From Myxococcales bacterium (GTDB lineage: Bacteria > Myxococcota_A > Polyangia > Polyangiales > Polyangiaceae): a stretch of 7,361 bases of DNA. A model generated the notes under the pieces. The model did no database searches. It was not told where the DNA came from and saw only the letters and a program-made list of their open reading frames with translations. Of this stretch, positions 5,212 to 7,361 are shown piece after piece (position 1 is the first letter of the stretch; every line of letters starts with the position of its first letter). The DNA lies in assembly GCA_025362165.1 (NCBI GenBank), contig JANYHY010000187.1:1-7361 (forward strand), read 5' to 3'. Made by a program: the position numbers and the translations under genes.

Positions 5212-7359
5212 ATGCTCGTTTCGCCTGGAAGACCCTACCCGCTCGGCGCGACGCTGATCGCGGGCGGTTGCAACTTCGCCGTCTACTCGGAGCGCGCGGA
5301 CAAGATGGAGCTCTGTTTGTTCGACGAGCGCGGCGTCGAGACCCGCGTCGTCTTGCAAGAGCAAACCGCGTTCGTCTGGCACGCGTTGGTGCCGAACATT
5401 CGCGCGGGACAGCGCTACGGTTATCGTGCGTACGGGCCTTGGGATCCTGCGCGCGGGCTGCGCTTCAATCCGAACAAGCTGCTCGTCGATCCGTACGCTC
5501 TCGCGATCGACGGCAAGGTCGACTACCGCGCTCCAGTGTTCGCGCAGGTCCGCGACGGTGCGATGGACACGCGCGATGACGCGCACGGCGTGCCGCACTC
5601 CATCGTCACGGACCAGACCTTCGACTGGCGCGGGGACTGTCCGCCCGTCGTGCCGTGGAGCGACACGATCATCTACGAGGCTCACATCAAGGGGATCTCG
5701 CGCTTGCACCCCGGCTTGCGCGCGGACGAGCGTGGCACCTACGGAGGTCTCGCGAGCGCACCCGTGATTGCCCACTTGAAGAAGCTCGGCGTCACGTCGA
5801 TCGAGCTGCTGCCCATCCACGAATGCACGGACGAGCAAGCGGTCGCGCGGCGCGGGCTCACCAACTACTGGGGATACTCCACACTAGGCTTCTTCGCGCC
5901 CGATCAGCGCTTCGCGCGCGAGCCTGGGCAGCAGGTGCGCGAGTTCAAAGAGATGGTGCGCGCGCTGCACACGGCGGGCGTTGAGGTGATCCTCGACGTC
6001 GTCTACAACCACACTTGCGAGGGCGATCACACGGGCCCGACGCTCAGTCTGCGCGGGCTCGACAACCAGACCTACTATCGACTCCAAGAGTCGCTCGACA
6101 AATACGAGGACGTCACGGGGTGCGGCAACACGCTCAACCTGCTTCACCCGCAGACGCTCAAGCTCGTCACGGACAGCCTCCGGTACTGGGTGACGGAGAT
6201 GCACGTCGACGGGTTTCGCTTCGATCTCGCGTCTGCGCTCGGTCGAGAGCAAGACAAGTCTTTGGGCGCGTGGCAGCAGACGCCGCAGTCCGTGCCGGGC
6301 AGCTTTCGCATGAGCACGTTCTTCGACATCGTCCACCAAGACCCTGTGCTGTCGCGCTGCAAGCTGATCGCCGAGCCGTGGGATCTCGGACACGGCGGCT
6401 ACCAAGTGGGCAATTTCCCAGTGCTCTGGACAGAATGGAATGGCAAGTACAGAGACGCGATGCGGCGCTTCTGGCGCGGTGATCGCGGTCAGATGGGCGA
6501 GCTCGGTTATCGACTCACGGGCTCTTCGGATCTCTATCAAGACGACGGGCGTCACCCTGGCGCGAGCATCAACTTCATCACTGCGCACGACGGCTTCACG
6601 ATGCGCGACCTCGTCAGCTACGCCAAGAAGCACAACGAGGCGAACGGCGAGCACGACACCGACGGGACCGACGACAACATCTCCGAGAACCACGGCTTGG
6701 AGGGCGACACACACGAGCCCGAGGTCAACGCGGGGCGGGCGCGCCATGTCCGTTCGCTCTTGGCGACGCTCATGTTGTCGCAGGGCGTCCCGATGATCAC
6801 CGCGGGAGACGAGCTCGGGAAATCACAGCGCGGAAACAACAACGCATACTGCCAAGACAACGCGATCTCGTGGATGGATTGGGAGCTCGGAGACGCCGAG
6901 CGCGAGCTGTTGGAGTTCTCCTCCGCCATCTTGAAGCTCCGCCGCGATCACCCTGTTTTTCGCCGCCGAACGTACTTTCGCGGTGAGCACCATGCAAGTG
7001 CGGGGGGAGGCACGTCGCTCAAAGACATCAGCTGGGTGCGGCAAGACGGAGAGGAGATGAAGGGCGTAGACTGGAACGATCCGGATCGCCGCACAGTCGG
7101 GTTGCTGCTCGGTGGCGACGCAGTCGGAGAGCGCGACGCGACGGGCGCATGGACGGTCGACGATACCTTCCTGCTCATCCTGCACTCCGACGTCGCGCCG
7201 ATCTCGTTCACGCTCCCGCGCGGCAGCAACGACGGACCTTGGGAGATCATCGTGGACACGCGCACCGCGAAGGTCCCCGCCGATGGAGAGCACCCAACTC
7301 AATCGATCATCACAATCGAGCCGCGCACGATGTTGGTGTTGAGGCAGCCTCGCAAGTGA
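5212..7359 (+). CDS. glgX: Glycogen debranching enzyme GlgX (isoamylase-type, GH13)
   Basis: This complete 715-residue cytoplasmic enzyme hydrolyses alpha-1,6 branch points in glycogen, removing the short stubs left by phosphorylase. An N-terminal CBM48-like domain covers about residues 5-100 (PYPLGATL at 9-16, YRAYGPWDP at 71-79, then the FNPNKLLVDPYA block). The GH13 barrel follows at about 150-580: region I DVVYNH 262-267; region II GFRFD 334-338 with nucleophile Asp338; region III LIAEPWD 385-391 with acid/base Glu388; region IV TAHD 457-460 with Asp460. GNNNAYCQDN (541-550) is typical of GlgX/TreX. The C-terminal beta domain ends at the TGA 7357-7359. ATG 5212 gives the expected N-terminus, though no clear ribosome binding site precedes it. 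The Glu-to-Asp spacing of 72 equals that recalled for E. coli GlgX, but the Asp-to-Glu spacing is 50, not 35, so about 15 residues are inserted near 346-369. Archaeal-type TreX is the closest alternative name. Confidence 0.95.
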   Translation: MLVSPGRPYPLGATLIAGGCNFAVYSERADKMELCLFDERGVETRVVLQEQTAFVWHALVPNIRAGQRYGYRAYGPWDPARGLRFNPNKLLVDPYALAIDGKVDYRAPVFAQVRDGAMDTRDDAHGVPHSIVTDQTFDWRGDCPPVVPWSDTIIYEAHIKGISRLHPGLRADERGTYGGLASAPVIAHLKKLGVTSIELLPIHECTDEQAVARRGLTNYWGYSTLGFFAPDQRFAREPGQQVREFKEMVRALHTAGVEVILDVVYNHTCEGDHTGPTLSLRGLDNQTYYRLQESLDKYEDVTGCGNTLNLLHPQTLKLVTDSLRYWVTEMHVDGFRFDLASALGREQDKSLGAWQQTPQSVPGSFRMSTFFDIVHQDPVLSRCKLIAEPWDLGHGGYQVGNFPVLWTEWNGKYRDAMRRFWRGDRGQMGELGYRLTGSSDLYQDDGRHPGASINFITAHDGFTMRDLVSYAKKHNEANGEHDTDGTDDNISENHGLEGDTHEPEVNAGRARHVRSLLATLMLSQGVPMITAGDELGKSQRGNNNAYCQDNAISWMDWELGDAERELLEFSSAILKLRRDHPVFRRRTYFRGEHHASAGGGTSLKDISWVRQDGEEMKGVDWNDPDRRTVGLLLGGDAVGERDATGAWTVDDTFLLILHSDVAPISFTLPRGSNDGPWEIIVDTRTAKVPADGEHPTQSIITIEPRTMLVLRQPRK

Positions 7360-7361
7360 AT

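Noticed and set aside
4930..5838. Minus-strand open frame of 302 codons across the PQQ-like/glgX junction
   Set aside because: It is Arg-rich with no recognisable domain and lies antisense to two well-supported genes. Long antisense frames are expected when third positions are mostly G or C.
5884..6747. Minus-strand open frame of 287 codons inside glgX
   Set aside because: It is antisense to the most conserved part of GlgX, and its composition is that of a GC-driven shadow frame.
1..7361. Defence system, mobile element, CRISPR array, tRNA or rRNA
   Set aside because: I found no transposase, integrase, nuclease, reverse transcriptase or toxin-like protein, no spaced direct repeats, and no RNA-gene-like fold. 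The genes present explain nearly all of the window.

Overview
The window looks like an ordinary piece of chromosome from a high-GC Gram-negative bacterium, most likely a myxobacterium (Myxococcota, Polyangia-like). This rests on strongly GC-biased third codon positions in four of the five genes, several secreted lipoproteins built from beta-propeller repeats, and an Asp/Ala/Ser/Val-rich linker after the lipobox of one of them, a style common in that group. The lineage is inferred from these features and not from a marker gene.

Layout, left to right. (1) Bases 1-558, plus strand: the C-terminal end of a penicillin-acylase-family Ntn hydrolase, cut by the window edge. (2) Bases 569-1756, minus strand, convergent with the first gene and 10 bp from it: a lipoprotein with seven FG-GAP/VCBS calcium-loop repeats. 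(3) A 62-bp divergent gap, then bases 1819-3240, plus strand: a lipoprotein with seven RCC1-type repeats, each carrying a regularly spaced cysteine pair. Its codon use is clearly less GC-biased than its neighbours. (4) A 155-bp gap, then bases 3396-5201, plus strand: a secreted PQQ-like beta-propeller protein with a GTG start. (5) After only 10 bp, bases 5212-7359, plus strand: a complete glycogen debranching enzyme, GlgX, with all catalytic residues and a roughly 15-residue insertion between catalytic regions II and III. The window ends 2 bases after its stop.

How they fit together: three neighbouring genes encode exported beta-propellers from three different repeat families, two of them divergently transcribed from one short gap. 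They probably work in the envelope or at the cell surface as binding or scaffold proteins, but no ligand can be read from sequence. GlgX is cytoplasmic alpha-glucan metabolism. It may be co-transcribed with the PQQ-like gene because of the short spacing, but no functional link is evident.

I saw no RNA gene, mobile element, CRISPR array, phage gene or defence system, and no clear Shine-Dalgarno sequence or intrinsic terminator. The points most worth a second look are the propeller cluster, the cysteine pattern and unusual codon use of the RCC1 gene, the GlgX insertion, and a start-less Lys/Arg/Ala-rich open frame on the minus strand across bases 3237-3452.
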